Assembly (NCBI GenBank): GCA_017590115.1
Contig: JAGGNK010006448.1
Span: 2,491,849 to 2,555,848 of the forward strand
Origin: Montifringilla adamsi
Taxonomy: Eukaryota > Chordata > Aves > Passeriformes > Passeridae
Direction of reading: 5' to 3'
Length of the DNA: 64,000 nt
Program-made: the position numbers and the translations under genes
Notes under the pieces: generated by a model
What the model saw: the letters and a program-made list of their open reading frames with translations, nothing else
Told to the model about the DNA's origin: nothing
The model's database searches: none
Shown here: positions 47,527 through 61,800 of the stretch, piece by piece
Layout of the letters: each line of letters starts with the position of its first letter
Numbering within the stretch: the first letter of the stretch is position 1

Positions 47527-49999
47527 TCAACCAGTTTTCATGAACTGTTATTCCTGGCTAGCACCACTACAACCATCTGGCTGATATTCGTTCTTCTCCA
47601 CCTCATTCTTGCCCTTTTATTGTCCTCCTCCACCTTTTAAACTCTAGCCAAGAACTCCACTAATACAGCAACAAATGTACTGGCAAGGTCTGCAACAGCT
47701 GAGCCCATCCCAGTTGATCTGTGCCAGTCAGCCAGCTGGTGAGCTGGAAATTATCTAAGAACTGGCTACAATGCCATTTTACGGGCCAAAAAGAGACTCT
47801 GCAGTATTTGCCTTAAAGAGATGTTTTTCCTTTCCTATGACATTGTTTTCTGTTCATGGTTATTGGCATAAAAATATTAATATGGAGGACAGCAAAGAGA
47901 AACATCAGCAAATGCACTAACCCATTTAGGCAACTGCTCTTGGAGAATAGGAAAGTATTTCCTAAAAGTCAATGAGGAATTCTGGAAAATACAAAATTGA
48001 AAATAAATGTGGGCAGTTAACATTACACTCATTGTCATAGTTTAGGTAATAATGATGGCATTATTCAATTTAAATTAATGCATGGGCAAATAAGTTAATA
48101 AATCAAGCCTTGGTGCTATTGCATATTTCAAGTTTTACTATGTATACATTATTTTCTTTAGTTATCTCCCACTCTTGCTTAAGACCTCTGTTTTCTTACT
48201 ATTCAGCTACATTTATTCTAGTACATATTTAGGAAAAGATGAAGTTACAAGGAAATCTTGTTTAATTCAGGTGTTCTTTGCCCGTCCTGGAAGTATTTGC
48301 CTCTCCTCAGATCTGTTGGCATAAAGTTCTCGTAACATAAAAATAAGGTTTTAACATTTTAGTTACCTCACTGCTTCAATTCATATTGTTCCAATACAGT
48401 GAGTGATGCCTATATTAATAAATTATTAAGTCATTTGAACCTGGTCTCTTCCAGCAAGGTTATTGCCAAGACATTAAGTTAAGGTCATCAGTCTCTCTTT
48501 CACTTTAATAAATGTTTAATTTTAATCTGTATAGTGTGGAATAGCTCTAACAGTGTTGCATTCCTTGATGATTATTCAGGAGAAGGTTGAAATCAAGCTT
48601 TTAAGTCCAATTAGTGTTTAATGATAAAGTAGGTAGGTTAATATGATATTGAAGGAAAGCCTTTATAAAGGATGAGGAGGAAGAAGAAAGTTATGCCTGA
48701 CCCAAACTACTAACATTAATTTTTAACTGCACAGCTTTATATAACATACTCCAGCAAATCCTTGATTTCATCACCAACCTCTTTAAGGAATTTTTATCTT
48801 TACAAAGAGAGCACACTGAGAAAATGAGGTTGTTAGAATGAGGTAGGTTATGCACCCCTGGTAAGAGAGGTAACACGGGTCTAAATAAAAATTGTTTAAA
48901 AAAACCCATAGAACAAACAATCAAGAAAACTTGTTTGGTTTAAAGTCACCACCATGTAAATGCAGTTCCAAAGGACTCTGACAGTTCTGTAAAACACCTC
49001 AAATCTCCCTGGTTCTCAAAGTCTAGTTATATGCTAATGAGGAACATGAAAGTGTTTTAAATCTTGGTGAATTTCATAGAGGATAGGTACTTCCAACCCA
49101 GCTGATGGTTCTACAGGTAGTATGCCAAATACGTTCAAATTTAACAAGGAAAGTGTGTCCTGTACAAAATGTTATGTAAGTGATGGAGCAATGCAGTTGC
49201 CACTGAAGTCTTGGGGGCAGTCTGTTCCCCTTGCAAATCACCAAGTCTCTGTGGGAATTCTGAGTGTGTTCCTCAGGCATAGGCTGAGCCCTCTGTCTCA
49301 GGACTACTGGTGTGTACTTGTTTGCTTAGTGCATAATTGCCTTTACCAGCTACTTACAAGTCCGGTACGCTAATGAATTTTCCTGGCTAAATTAGTTAAG
49401 TCATTTGTATCTACCACAGTCCCAGTATGATAATCACTGAATTCACTTTCACCTTGGTATTACACTTGGTGTTTAAACAACAACTAAATTTTCTAAGCTC
49501 AGGAGAAAAGAAAATCCACACTTTAGACCATCAGCCTGTTACTGTAGTTCCTATCAACCATGAGAGTCTATTTAAAAGAAAAAAAAATCTGGTTTTGTTT
49601 CATCTGTAACCAACAGATGAAAAAGAGGAGACTGTAGCATTTCTTAACATCGGGGATGTTGTAAAATATTGCATCTGAAGCCCAAGTGCCAGCACTTTGT
49701 CCTGGGATTTTTGCCAAAACAGGAGGCTGTTCAGTTGTAATTAACACTTCTCATCCCAATATCATTGTTGATGAGTCCCCACACAGTTTCAAGTACAGCT
49801 GCCTCCCACAGTAGTTCATTATGAACACAGGACTTCTGCTGACTCCTCTTCTGCTGACTCTTCCCTTCTGCTTTACTTACCATGGGTACTTCTCACTTCA
49901 AAAGAGTCACAGTTTCCTTCTTGCCAGACTTTGTGAGGTAGCCGTGTCATGTCTCATTTGAAGATCTGCATATTGATTTTGGCTTGATCCATTTGAACT

Positions 50000-52900
50000 T
50001 TTTTGCCTTTAGGAAGTCTTCCATCTTCTGTTTGGATCTGCTGGACTTCATGTCTTACTGGAATGGTGCCATCTTGAACTAGATGTTCACCCTTGTTAAA
50101 TTATTTGTCCGTTCAGTTTGGTGCTCAGGTTAGCCAGATCAGATCCTGATGTATTTCAGCCTGGCTCTTCTGGAATTCCTTGGCATTGCTTCTCTGTAGT
50201 CTCTTGGAAGCTTTGCTAGAGCTATATGGAAGGCTAAGCAATTACAAATCACCTAGTCATGTAAGCAACTGTTCTCAAAGATACATTATCTAAATGGTCA
50301 GCAGGAGACACAGTGGTAACCAGCTAGAATGAGAAAATTGCTTACGAACACAGACACTTGTTATTTTCCCCTAAAACTGCTAATAGAGAAAGCAAAAGCA
50401 CCTACTTTTAAATGAAATGAACAGTTTTTATTATGTTTTGTATATACTTTATTCTTCAACTTCTTGTTTCTGCTGGAGTTATTACTTACTGATTTATGTA
50501 GCCAGGGACCAGTCTGTTCTTCAGCAACAGCCCTCTTTCAAACAGCTTATGATCTAAGCATAGATGAGACAAAAAGACACCATGCAAAGGGAGTTTAGGG
50601 AATCAGGGGGACAAATTCAGGGCAGTTTTACCAATCGCCCTTCTAACAGCATAGCAGTCTACACAAGGGATATTTTTTAATGTATTTTAGAAAAAGGATC
50701 AAAGAAATTATGAATTTCAGTAAATTTGATTGATTAGCAGGGGTAGATGACCTTTCAGTAGTGAAGGAGACAGAAGCAGCAATGTAGGTGGAGCTAGGTC
50801 ACATGTGCTCTTTAAAGCAGAGACAAATTATTCCATTTTTTGCTGCAGGACAAACCAGGAAGCCATGAAGGCAGGAAAATGAAGGGGTGACCTTACTAGT
50901 GACCTAGAAAAATGATCTTTGCATCATTTTTCTGAATGGAAGGGAAAAAGGTCTGTTATGGTCAAAGAAGGTTCCTATATTTCTGTCTGGCAGCAACATT
51001 CTCCTTCTTTATTAGAAAATGGCACACCCAACAATAACAAAAAAAAATAGAATTGGCAATAGATGAATAGCAGCACAAGCTGCAAAGTGACACTTTGACA
51101 AACACTGTTCCAGCGAACAATCCTGAGAAAACAGAGAAGTGATAATTTCTTAAACGTATTGGGGGAAGGGGGAAGGGAGCTCTGACGTTAAAGAAAAGGA
51201 CAAAAGCTAACAAGGAAACTTCCTGAATCTAGATGACAGAAATCCAGAATCTGTTCTCATATGGCTTAAACAGATGTGCTGTAATTTAACATGGATATAA
51301 TTAACAACAAAGTGTAGTCCAGTTAGGCCACTTGGGTTTTAAACAGGACCAGGGCTTTAAGTGTAGATATGTGAGTTATTGCCTTAAACTGTAATAGATT
51401 CTACTGAAGGATCCATAATGTTTGAGAAAACCTTAAGGTGCAATCATATGTATTAAATATTTATTTCTGCTCAAGCAATATGTATCTCTCTAAAATGCCC
51501 CCAACACAAAGGAAGAAAAAAGAGGTCTGACACCAAAGAGAACTTGATAACTGATTGTATTTTAGTACTATTAACTTCTCATGTTTTGGAATTGTTAGTG
51601 AAGGAAGGCTCATCAGTCCTAGGGGGTCTTTGGAACCTTTTGATATCCAGATGATGAGACCAGCACTTAATAAGGATCTCACACAAAACAATTAAACACC
51701 ATGATTAAAAAAACAACTCAGTGTCCCTGAATTATGGATATTTTTGTAAAACAGTATTTCCATCATTTTCTGTTTCAAAGATAAAAGTAAAAAGGGGGGA
51801 AAAAAAGCAGCATCCAACATACATCCAAACAATGACCAGTGAAATAACCTCAAAAATAGATATTGTGGATAATTCAATGGTGCTGGAGCCGAGTTACAGA
51901 GCAAAAAGTCTTCTGAAAGTCTCAGAACAATGTCTGGGAGACAGGGTTTATATGGGACTTGGAAAATCTTTCCCCGGGAACATACATGATTTTGATGTCA
52001 TTATTGAAAATTAAGGACTTATAAAACTCATTGGATCTCAATTCTGCAATACAGTCCATATGCAGAGCCCTGATGTCATCAGTGAGTGAGTTGGAAAACC
52101 ATGCCCAGAACTCCATGGGTCTCCTGGAAAATTTTTATACTCACACAAAAGTTATTTCAAGAATGAGTGATGCCACTCAACAGTCAAGAGACTAAGCAGA
52201 TTTTTTTTTGTCTGCTATCATTTTGATTGAAATAACTCAGCTCTGCTGAGAGCAATAAAAATGAATCAGACATATTTATGAGGTAAGGACTCTACAGTGT
52301 CTAGAGTCATTAAGATCTTTCATTTTTCTTGTTTGATTCAAAGTACCTGTCATTCTCTCTTGAAGCTCCGGCTGCTTTACGAAGCACTCACTACTCTCAG
52401 AGAAAAGGTTCTTTTCATGAAGAGCAATAAAAAAATTGTCATTTTAGATCTGGGGTGACTGTTTTTGATGGGATAAGTTCTTGTTTAGAGCTCTGAATTC
52501 TTTCAAATATCATCAGGCTTTTGTTGTCAAAAAAAAAAAGCGTTAAAAGAGCATGTTTGCATTATACACATATTTTAACACAAGTTAAGGTCTGAACTAA
52601 CTCCCAATATCTGAATAAGAGCATGCAATCATCTGGGGCATCTTCCTCTGAAGTAAATTTTTTTCAAATTTTTCACAGATTCTCATACTCAAAGAAAAAA
52701 AAAAATAGGCTTACTCTGTGCTTCATCCTTTCCTATGGACATAAATGAAAGTGACATAATGTGCTGTGTTGCTTGACTTTGCAAATATATACTTTCTCCT
52801 AAGGTGACAATAGAAGCCTTGAGATGAATATTTTGTGCCACTATCTCCTCAAGTAAGAAGCTCTTTTCCAAGCAATACTCGTGAGGAGCAGCATGTCAGG

Positions 52901-55900
52901 GACACTCTCTATGTCAGAAAAGCACTGAATCAAAATTAATTCCCTCCTTTGATAGCTTTTCCAAGCTATTTCAGACAATGGCAGATCCTCAAATCTCCCT
53001 TGGTAGCTTCACATCATAGATGAGGATATTCTACATGTTCTTGACTTCATAAAATTTAAATATTGTTCTAATGAGTAAAACCACAGCCTTTATACTACCG
53101 TAGCCTCCTATATTATTTGAACTGAAAAATATACTAAAACCAACTATTTAAGAGCTGGGTTCTGATGCACATCCGAACAAAAGACGCACAAAACAAATCA
53201 GTATGTTTATCCTCCAGAGTTTATTTTGTATCTGTCAAATATAGTGCATTTTTACTGCACAATTAAAAGTTTTGATAAAAAATACAGAAGCATAGTGTCA
53301 CATCATTCAAAACCTTTCAGTGTGTAGTTTATTCCAACTTAATTTGAAATAGAATTTGTGCTAAATTCAGTGAGATCATTAATGAAACTAACTAATTAAA
53401 ATTACTAGGCTTCTTGTCTATCCAATGTAAAAAATCCATGTGCAAAATTAATTGTTACATGACTACTTCCCTTTTAAATTTTTTGCATTAAAAATCAAAG
53501 GAAGGGGAAAGGATATAATTTTAAAATGTGTTATATTTTTCTTGTAAAGTCAACATGTTTCATAAGAAGTAGGAAGCTCAGCTTGATCTGATGCATGAGT
53601 AGACAGACTGGCTGGCTGAGCCCTCCCTGGGCTTGTGAGGAATTCTCTGTTGGGATCACAAAAGAGTGTGGCCTTACAGAGTAAAGCAAGTAATTTCCTT
53701 TAGCCACAAGGGAAACAAGATTAAGGAGACAGGACATTTTGTCTATTTAGTCTACCTCCTGAGAAGGCTGTTTTGGGAAAAGGACCTTCACACACCATTC
53801 TGCTGGTGTGTGCCCTCAAGGCATTGTTGAATCAGATAAGCAAAACTTTTAGTAACATGTTCACAACAGGAGAGTCAAGTCCTTATTCCTCTTTAGTAAT
53901 CACGAAGATCCTGCATTTCCATAACATCTGTTACAGGCACCCATTGCAGTGTACAGTCTCCTCATTATGCCCCATTAATCCTCTTTTTGTACAGAATAAA
54001 TTGAGGCCCAGAAAGGGTTTTAGCTTTAAATCACGCACCCACTCCGCATCACACAAAAATCACCCAGAACTGATGAATGCTGGTTTCTATTCGTGGGGGA
54101 AAGGGGGAGCAGGAGTGGGGTGTTGTGAACGAAACTGGAAGAAACTAGTTTCTTTTCAAATAATTAAAAGTCTCAAATTGATTGTAGATCACTTTTTTTT
54201 CCCATAAAAATATTAGGAATGATACAGGAAAGCCACAGGTTCTTGGATTTGAGACACAGCAGACAAGTGTTTAGCCCTGCAAAACATTGTAAAAGATGGG
54301 AAGGAACCTTGTTGTTCTTCCTCAGATTTACTGATTACTTGTTATTTCTAATTATTTCAGAAACCACATTCTTAAGAATATTCAATTATTCATGAGTAAT
54401 AGATTCCAAATATAAATACAGGTCCCTCCCTGAAATGTTCATTTATAACTGGAGAAAGAAAGAGTAGTTCTGCTGAGTGAGGGAAAAAAGGAAATTAGTC
54501 ATACTTAATCTTAAAAATAAGAGTAGAGTTTTCTTTGGTTCCTTACCATGGCAATGATAACTGTTCTAGAAATGCTACAAAGCCAGAGGTTGCCTCTAGG
54601 AGAAAAGAAGAAAAAAGATTCCACGTGTGATTTTGAAGCAGGCAATACTAACTTGTTTTTTACTATTTCACTATCCTGTTTAATTGCCGTAAACAATTTT
54701 CCAAGACTGAATTCAGATATTACAAATTCAGATACAGATAACATACAAGATGGGATTAATGAGATCCACCTAATTGTGGGAGATAACATACTGAATAGCT
54801 AAGTATTTTATAGTAGTGCTGATAAACAAGATCAATAGTACAGGCAGAAAAGTGGAAAACTGGTATCATCATCGTTTATCTGCCATGTAATGCAAGTAAC
54901 TGTCATCATGTTATATCTTCAGAAAGGCAATATTAATCCATTCCCTACACCAAAATCCAGAAAATTCACTTCACTGCAAAATACTAATACTCTCTGTTTG
55001 CTCACAGAAGTGCTTTACTAAATCTTAATATCCAGAAGTGGCAGAAATGAATGCAGTTAAAATAAAGATGTAAAGAGAGCAGCAGCAAGGGTAAACACAA
55101 AGCACTTACAATAATTAAAGAGCACAAACAGTAGAAAATTCAATGGATTGAAGCAAGCAAGCACTGTAACAAGTAAATAAATAATTAGTGGACAAAGGAA
55201 GAATAATAAGAGTTTCTCAAAGAGAATAAGCAATAGGCAGAGGAGAAAGAAATTATTTATCCTCTTAACCATTATAGTGGGAAATTGGAGCGGATGGGCT
55301 AAAAAGAATAGAATTAGACATTGAATCAGCACTCTGGATTGCTTTCAGGAATGGAGGTGGAGATTTACTTAAATCAGGGATCAAAATCAGAGGGATAATA
55401 GACAAGGAATCAGAAAACACAGATAATGTTTAAACTTTTAACTAGATCAGAATGATGATCTGTATCCTACCTACAGAAGACACAACAGAAAATATTTTCA
55501 ATACCAGTTTCAGTAAACTGATAACAGAGAGGTAATAAGATCTGGAAACTAAAAGCACATTCTCTTGTGAACACACTGAAGACCTCTGCTCAGCATGTGC
55601 TTGTCAACTAAACAAATAGTATGATTGTGGAGAACAATATAGCAATATTTTAACACAATCATATAAAGTCAAGAGCTTGCCCCCCACTGGCACATTTTAT
55701 TCAGTAGATTAGGGCATCCTTGTATCTCAGGGAGGTGTATCCCAATGGACTAATTTGGCAAAAAAAAAGCAATGCTACTGCTCTATCACATGTTATTAAA
55801 ATTACATCAAAAGCCAAATCCTTATTCAGTGGAGCATTGTACTGAGTAGCTGTTGTGTTGACTGGTTCAATTCCATAGCCAGGTCCTTCTTAGATAACCT

Positions 55901-56859
55901 TATCCATGTCTGCTGCAGCACTCATTACAAAAAGCGGTGAATTTCCACTTCCAATCCTTTAATACTAGCTGGACCTTTTATCAGAAGATAAAATTTGTGA
56001 CTTGACTAAGGACTGAGAAAGCTGATCTTGATGCTAGAGCAATGTAGTTTCTGATAATGTTCATCCCTGAGTGCTTTCATCTCCTGTGGTTCAGCACAAA
56101 TCATCACCTTTTCACTATTGTTTTGCTTTAGTGCAGCTTTGTGCCACCTGTCAAAATGCAGCTACATTACATATTTTATTTTGCAATGCTGACTGTTTGA
56201 TTTCACACTTATTATCTATCATTCATGCATGCCAGTAATGCCTTGCATTTGTATAGCTGCTGTCACAACCTGTTCACATTTTATCCACTGTGAGACCCTG
56301 TTTCACAGCTGTAGGGTTGTCCTTGTTGGCTAAAGCTAAATACATGGGAGATGGATGAGCTATTGTCCTTCTCAGATGCTCTTTTGCTGGAAGCCTTAGA
56401 ATGAGTAGCATGGGTAGCTTGTCCCCCAGGTTGCTTTTGGCACATGGGCTACAGGGATAATTGCCAATCTGTTTAGTCAGTTAAAGAAGTTTCTGTGATA
56501 CCAGACTGTGCAGACTTGACCACATATTTCCCTGCCTTTCTCACATGCTCTTCACATGCAGTTCTTTAAATACCACCCTTAACTTCCGCTTTAAGAGCAG
56601 CCACTTTGGGCAAAAAGAGCATGGATGTTGTTGCTATTGTTGTAATAGCAAATACTTCTCTCCTGATCTAACTTCTGCAGTCTTCAAATTAATTTTCCTA
56701 TTCCCTTACTTCTCTGGTGATGGCCTTAAAGGAGCAGCACTGATGTGTCTAGTACAAAATAAAACCTTTTGCTGTACACTGGTCATTGTACTGTTACATA
56801 AACCACAAATTGCATTTTTGCTTCAGCTGAGATGCAAAACAATGGCATAAAGTCACATA
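50000..56859. other. Repeat-poor single-copy stretch, second part
   Basis: I see no gene and no interspersed repeat. The 144-codon plus-strand ORF at 53773-54207 is the longest here; its translation is mixed in composition and matches no family I know. The 91-codon hydrophobic minus-strand ORF at 55057-55332 is a by-product of A-rich plus-strand DNA. Confidence 0.55.
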
Positions 56860-57075
56860 AATCACAGAATGGTGGAGGGTGGAAGGGAGGTCATCTGGTC
56901 CAACCTTCTGCTCAAGCAAGACCACCCTGTTGTCCAGGTTTGTGTCTGGACAGCTTTTGAATATATCCAAGAATGGAGACTCCATAGCCTCTCTAGGCAA
57001 CTTGTGGCAAGGCTTGGTTATCTCATAGTGAAAAAGTGTTTCTTTGTGTTCAGTTACTTCTCCTGTTTTCTCAAT
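56860..57075 (-). mobile_element. CR1 LINE 3'-end fragment
   Basis: It starts aatcacagaatggtggaggg (CR1 terminus, reverse complement), then 'tcatctggtccaacc', 'ctgctcaagcaagaccaccc', 'ggacagcttttgaatatatc', 'aagaatggagactccatagc', 'ctctctaggcaacttgtggc' and 'gtgaaaaagtgtttctttgt'. It is 5'-truncated at about 57075. Its text differs from the 8.0 and 25.0 kb pieces, indicating another CR1 subfamily. Confidence 0.92.
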
Positions 57076-58800
57076 GTAGAAATTAGTTAAATTGGACACT
57101 TCTGAATATGATTTCTTACTTTTTTATATTATTATTCTGTTTCCTTTCTCTTCTTTTCCCCTTTATTGATATACAAGTGTACTTTGAAAAAAAAAAATTT
57201 GAATAGAACAGTAATCATAACACTACCAATAAATATTGAAACACATAATGATGATTCTGAAATTACTTGTTTAATGGTTTGATTAGATGATATATTTAAA
57301 TTCAAGTGAAGAAGAGATTAAAGCTTGATATTAAAAAAATGGACTCATTATTACAAAAGAAGAGTCTTATAATTCACATTTGTCAATTTAGATTTATAAT
57401 TGGCAGACAAAGTTCAATGCAAATAGACATAGCTTAATAGATAAAGAAATCAGAAAGGAATGTTTCATGCTAAAATGTTAATGTGGGAATTATAAAACTG
57501 AGAAGAGAGAGAGAAATCTCCTTTTATAAAAAAGAAGAAAGTCATCTGTGTGGGCTGTTAGAAACAAACAAACAAAAAAAGAAAGTAGGTAAGATATTCT
57601 CCCTTTAGTAACTGAAGAATTGATTTGCACAAACTTAAAATAAAAAAAAATAACAAAAACCCAAAGATGGTCGGCCTATCATAGTTGAGCCAAACCTGAT
57701 AAAAATAATTTTGAAAGGAACTGTCAGAATATTTGTTTACTGTTTTCTTTCTGTTGTCACTCAATTTTGCTTAAAAAGGGAAGTTAAGAGGGCCAAACTA
57801 TGAAGAAAAAGGCAGTACATAGCCAAGTGGCATTTATGGACATTTACACACTTGATCACTGCTGATATCACCAATGGAAACCATTTCCTCCCTTCAGATT
57901 TACTCAGGTTAATTATTTTTACTCTATATCTGTTTCCATTTTAGCTTTACTCTAGATCTGTTTCCATTTTAGATTTAGCAATGTGTGACTTTGATCTGCA
58001 GCTTTTGATTACTTTTTTCTCTGAGAGATGAATGTTCTGCAGAATAACTGGGGTTTGGAGTAGAGGGAAGTGGTCTAATTTTTACAGTACTTGTACATCA
58101 TAAATGAGTCTCCTGTCACTTTTTTTTTTGGTGACAAACCACACAGAATACCACTTATCCCATAACAGGGAATTTTACCAAGCCCTTGGTCCCATTTTTT
58201 ATTTTCTCACAACTTTTGCAAATATCGTGGCAGTGTTGACAAGTGTACATCCCTGTGCATAATTACTCAATATACTCAAAAAAAAAGTGTCATTACTAGC
58301 TGCTTTTTCATGAATCAGTAGTAAGCTTTCAACCAGAATTTGTATAAAGTATTAGCTGACAGATGTTAGAATGACAAAACCTCTTCTGGTGGACTTTAAT
58401 CTCTAAATGTCCCTTTGGCTTAAGTGTGAAAGAGTAGTATGAAGTATTCAGAAAACAAGTTGTATTTACTATGCAAAAAAAGCAAAATTGAGAATCTCCC
58501 CACATAACTCTGCCAAAGCTTGTGAAACTGAGATGTATAAAGAAAATATTATCTCTCTAAAATGAAGTTTTCATCCCATCCAAGTTGCAAATAAATAATT
58601 CCAATGGAAAGGTTACTAAAAAGACAGCAATAGCGGTATAACTGAAGTCTGTCATAATCTGAAGCACTGCATTAATCAGTTAAAATATAAAGAAAATAAT
58701 TTGAACCACTCAGAGTCAGTATCAGCTCCTGCAAAGAGTGTAACTAAAATCCCCACTTAGGTAAGGAGAAATGGATCCTTCAAATCACCAGACTGTGATT
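57076..58800. other. Single-copy AT-rich noncoding stretch
   Basis: I see no gene or interspersed repeat. Oligo-A and oligo-T runs of up to 11 nt occur, for example A11 at about 57187-57197. A 28-bp tandem duplication at 57918 is listed separately. Confidence 0.55.
57918..57972. repeat. Tandem duplication, about 27 bp x 2, period 28
   Basis: tttactctatatctgtttcc... (57918-57944) recurs as tttactctagatctgtttcc... (57946-57972). There is one substitution across the copies and a single-base spacer. Confidence 0.93.
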
Positions 58801-58823
58801 AAAAAAAAAAAAAAAAAAAAAAA
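58801..58823 (+). repeat. Poly(A) homopolymer, A23
   Basis: Twenty-three consecutive A residues are followed by gacaaag. No retrocopy body is recognisable upstream. Confidence 0.96.
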
Positions 58824-61800
58824 GACAAAGAGAATAGAAAACTGCATATCTCTGAGGGAACATGATATAGTGATTTTTTGCAGCTTCCAAGAATTCTCTA
58901 CCTCATAACCCTGTAACTGGCTTGTCCATTTATACTGGTAAGAGTTCTCTGTCTTGGTATGACAACTGCCTGTTTCTATACAGTCTTTATGAACTTTTTT
59001 CTCTTCTCCATATATACTTTCCTGTATCCATCTATTTTGGGAATATGATTAAGTTATATACACATGGGATCATTTTCAACCATGGTAATATCATGGGGTT
59101 TTCTTCCACACTTAAGGGCTTCTTCATTTTATGAGACCATTGAAAAAAATGGCACCTCTAAAAGACACATTCAAGAGCTGATTTTCCTTCTGGATATGCA
59201 GTTCAGGGCATTGCTTACAGGGAAGCTCACAATGGCTCACCTTGAAACACTGGACCCTGTTAAGCTCCCAGTTTTTCAGGAAAAACTCATCCTAAGGCTT
59301 GAGTATTTGCTTCTTTTCCTTGTATTTCTGTGCAACAAAAGATGTAGATCGAGGGCATTTTGTAGTAACACAGACTTAATCATGGCAATTAAACTCGCAG
59401 TCACTGTTGTAAATATTCAGCTACTTCTCTTGAGGTTTTATTGCTGGCTTTCTGGTTTCTAACCTGGTTTATTTAAGTTCAGTGCTGTTAGAATATGTGC
59501 CTTATAAGAAAAGGTTACTCTGATCAGTAACACACATTAATCAGAGATTCTAGTTTCATTGACTCTGCATACAATTTTAATCAATATGTATTTAAGTTTT
59601 ATACTTCGTGCTGCATCCATGTTCTGTTGAACGTTAATTTATGGAAAAGATTTTACAGAAGACAAGCATGAAATTGAAAAGTGTAAAATGAGCTAAGGTT
59701 GCTACTTCATCACTTTAAATAATATCACAGACCTCCAATTATCCAATAGAAGAGAAATAATAAAAGCTGTATATAATGTTGTAATAGATTTCACGCAGAT
59801 AGAGCAGCATTTTACTTCAAAGAATAAATCATTTCATGTTCTTCATGGCCACCAAAACAAATCTTGTGCTAATTCAGTAAGGTTTATCACAAACCAAAAC
59901 GGTTTGAATGGTATATATTACTTGTTTCATTAAAATCTGATTATATTATAATGTAGAAATCTAATTTCTCTAAGTACCTCATTATTCCTTATTTCATCTG
60001 CCAAGTGCAAGTGTGATCTTATTGTGAGAGTGAATTAAGCCAAGGCATAATAACCAGATTGATATCCTGAACAAAAGTCGCACGGTGAAAGTTTCATTCT
60101 TAAGAAATGTACAGATGGTGGTGTTAAATGATCCACAACAAGTGTACATTCTTCTATGGGTCACATGGTTCTATTACAAATAAAAACTATTTATGTGAAA
60201 TTACAAACCTGATCTATCTCCTCAACTCAACAACAATTTTGTACTGAAGTAACAGCACTGAATTTACAAGATCTTTTCACCCATTGACATGTAAGCAGAT
60301 AAGAGTACAGCTGCTCTGTAAGCATTTTAGTGCACTTAAAGCTTGCTCTTGAATCAAAAATATGTTTCTTATTACATGTAATATTTTTTCTTTGATCACA
60401 AGGCTCTAGTCATTTTATTAAGATACCCATTCTCACTGAAACATACATATCATATCTGCTGCTGGTCCTTAAACTGAAAAAAATCCAAGAAAAAGGGAAT
60501 TGAAATTGCTACATGGCTACAACACATAATAATTAGTATTTTCCATTATATTATTTATTTTTGCCTCCCCTAAGTCTTTTACCTCGTTTGGATCATAGAG
60601 ACTGAGTTTAAGAAGGTAAATATTTTCACTTCTGTGTGATTAGCTCAGACTGCTGGTGTAATCATTTGCTTTCTACTAATTTTCTCCTTCTGTTCGGAGA
60701 ATGAGCATTTCAAACAACTAGTCAGCTGTGAAGACGCAGAGTAACTCACATGCACTGCTGAAGCAAATCTTTTTTTCATATGGTCATTTTATGCAGCCAG
60801 AAGATATATTTGAAGGGCAAAACTCTCTGGCTCTTAAACATTTTTAACTATTCCCTGCATTTTACTGCACCTTCAGAGAAATTATGCTACAACATTGGTT
60901 TCTTGGACCCACAGCCAAAAACCATCTCCTACAAGGAATGTCTTTTCATGTTGAATAATCAGTGCTTCATATTAAGACACTGTGTGCATTTTGTGGGTCA
61001 CGTTCTGAAAACAACATTTTTAATATTTTGCTTTCAAATCATTGCCTTTGGTTTAAGCTTCCACTGAGAGCATGAGCTTCTTACCACAATGGAGGGGCTT
61101 TAAAAATTTAAGGTAGTAAAACTTCTCAAAACGTTAAAATACTTAAATTATTGATGAAGAACAAACCTCTAGTGAAATGGGGACATGGGAATGGGAGAGA
61201 GGAAAAGCAGGGACATGAAGATCTTCATCTGCCTTGCATGGATACTGCTTCATGGAGATGGCTTAGAAATTACTCCAGATGATGTTCTGTCTCAATTTTG
61301 TGGTGAAATATACTGTGACAAGAGGCAGGATGTATAATCAAAGCTTTGCTTGTAACAAACTTAAAAGCAGAGACAGAAAAGCCCTTGGTTTAAAATTCCT
61401 GACTACTCTTGTATGTCTTGTCAAACTCATTAAATGAAAATCCTCAGCTCTTAATAGAAACTGTAAAATGCTTCAGTCAATAATAGCAAAATCTCAGTCC
61501 CATAGAATACCTTTTAATTCTGACTTTGTAATGACTACCCTTGTTCTTTATCTGGACTAAAATTTCCTCAAGTCCTGGAGTATGAGAGAGCTTTCTGACT
61601 CAGTCAGCAATTATATTCAGCATATATAACAATTCATTTTCATATGTTTATGCATATTTAACCTTAGATTAATAACAAGTATATGGGAAAAAGAGGAATA
61701 TACTGAAAATACACATAATATTTACATATTGTGCCTATCTTGCATGCAGATACCATCATCCTTCTATCAACCATGTGTCAAGATCTTCTTCCACTGTACA

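Larger units (their letters stand above)
42457..49999. other. Repeat-poor single-copy stretch, first part
   Basis: I see no gene and no interspersed repeat. ORFs reach 140 codons (44082-44504, minus) with no recognisable domain. 47880-48130 and 48540-48660 are repeat-free and look like candidate conserved noncoding elements by motif density only. An inverted repeat at 47077 and an (ATA)n run at 47512 are listed separately. Confidence 0.55.

Noticed and set aside
53773..54207. 144-codon plus-strand ORF
   Set aside because: Mixed composition, no known family, no signal of exon boundaries; length is compatible with chance in 64 kb and six frames.
55057..55332. Very hydrophobic 91-codon ORF resembling a membrane protein
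   Set aside because: It is the antisense of A-rich DNA, which automatically gives Leu, Phe and Ile codons.
59064..59462. 132-codon ORF with Leu-rich hydrophobic C-terminal half
   Set aside because: Hydrophobicity follows from T-rich codons; no family resemblance or gene context.
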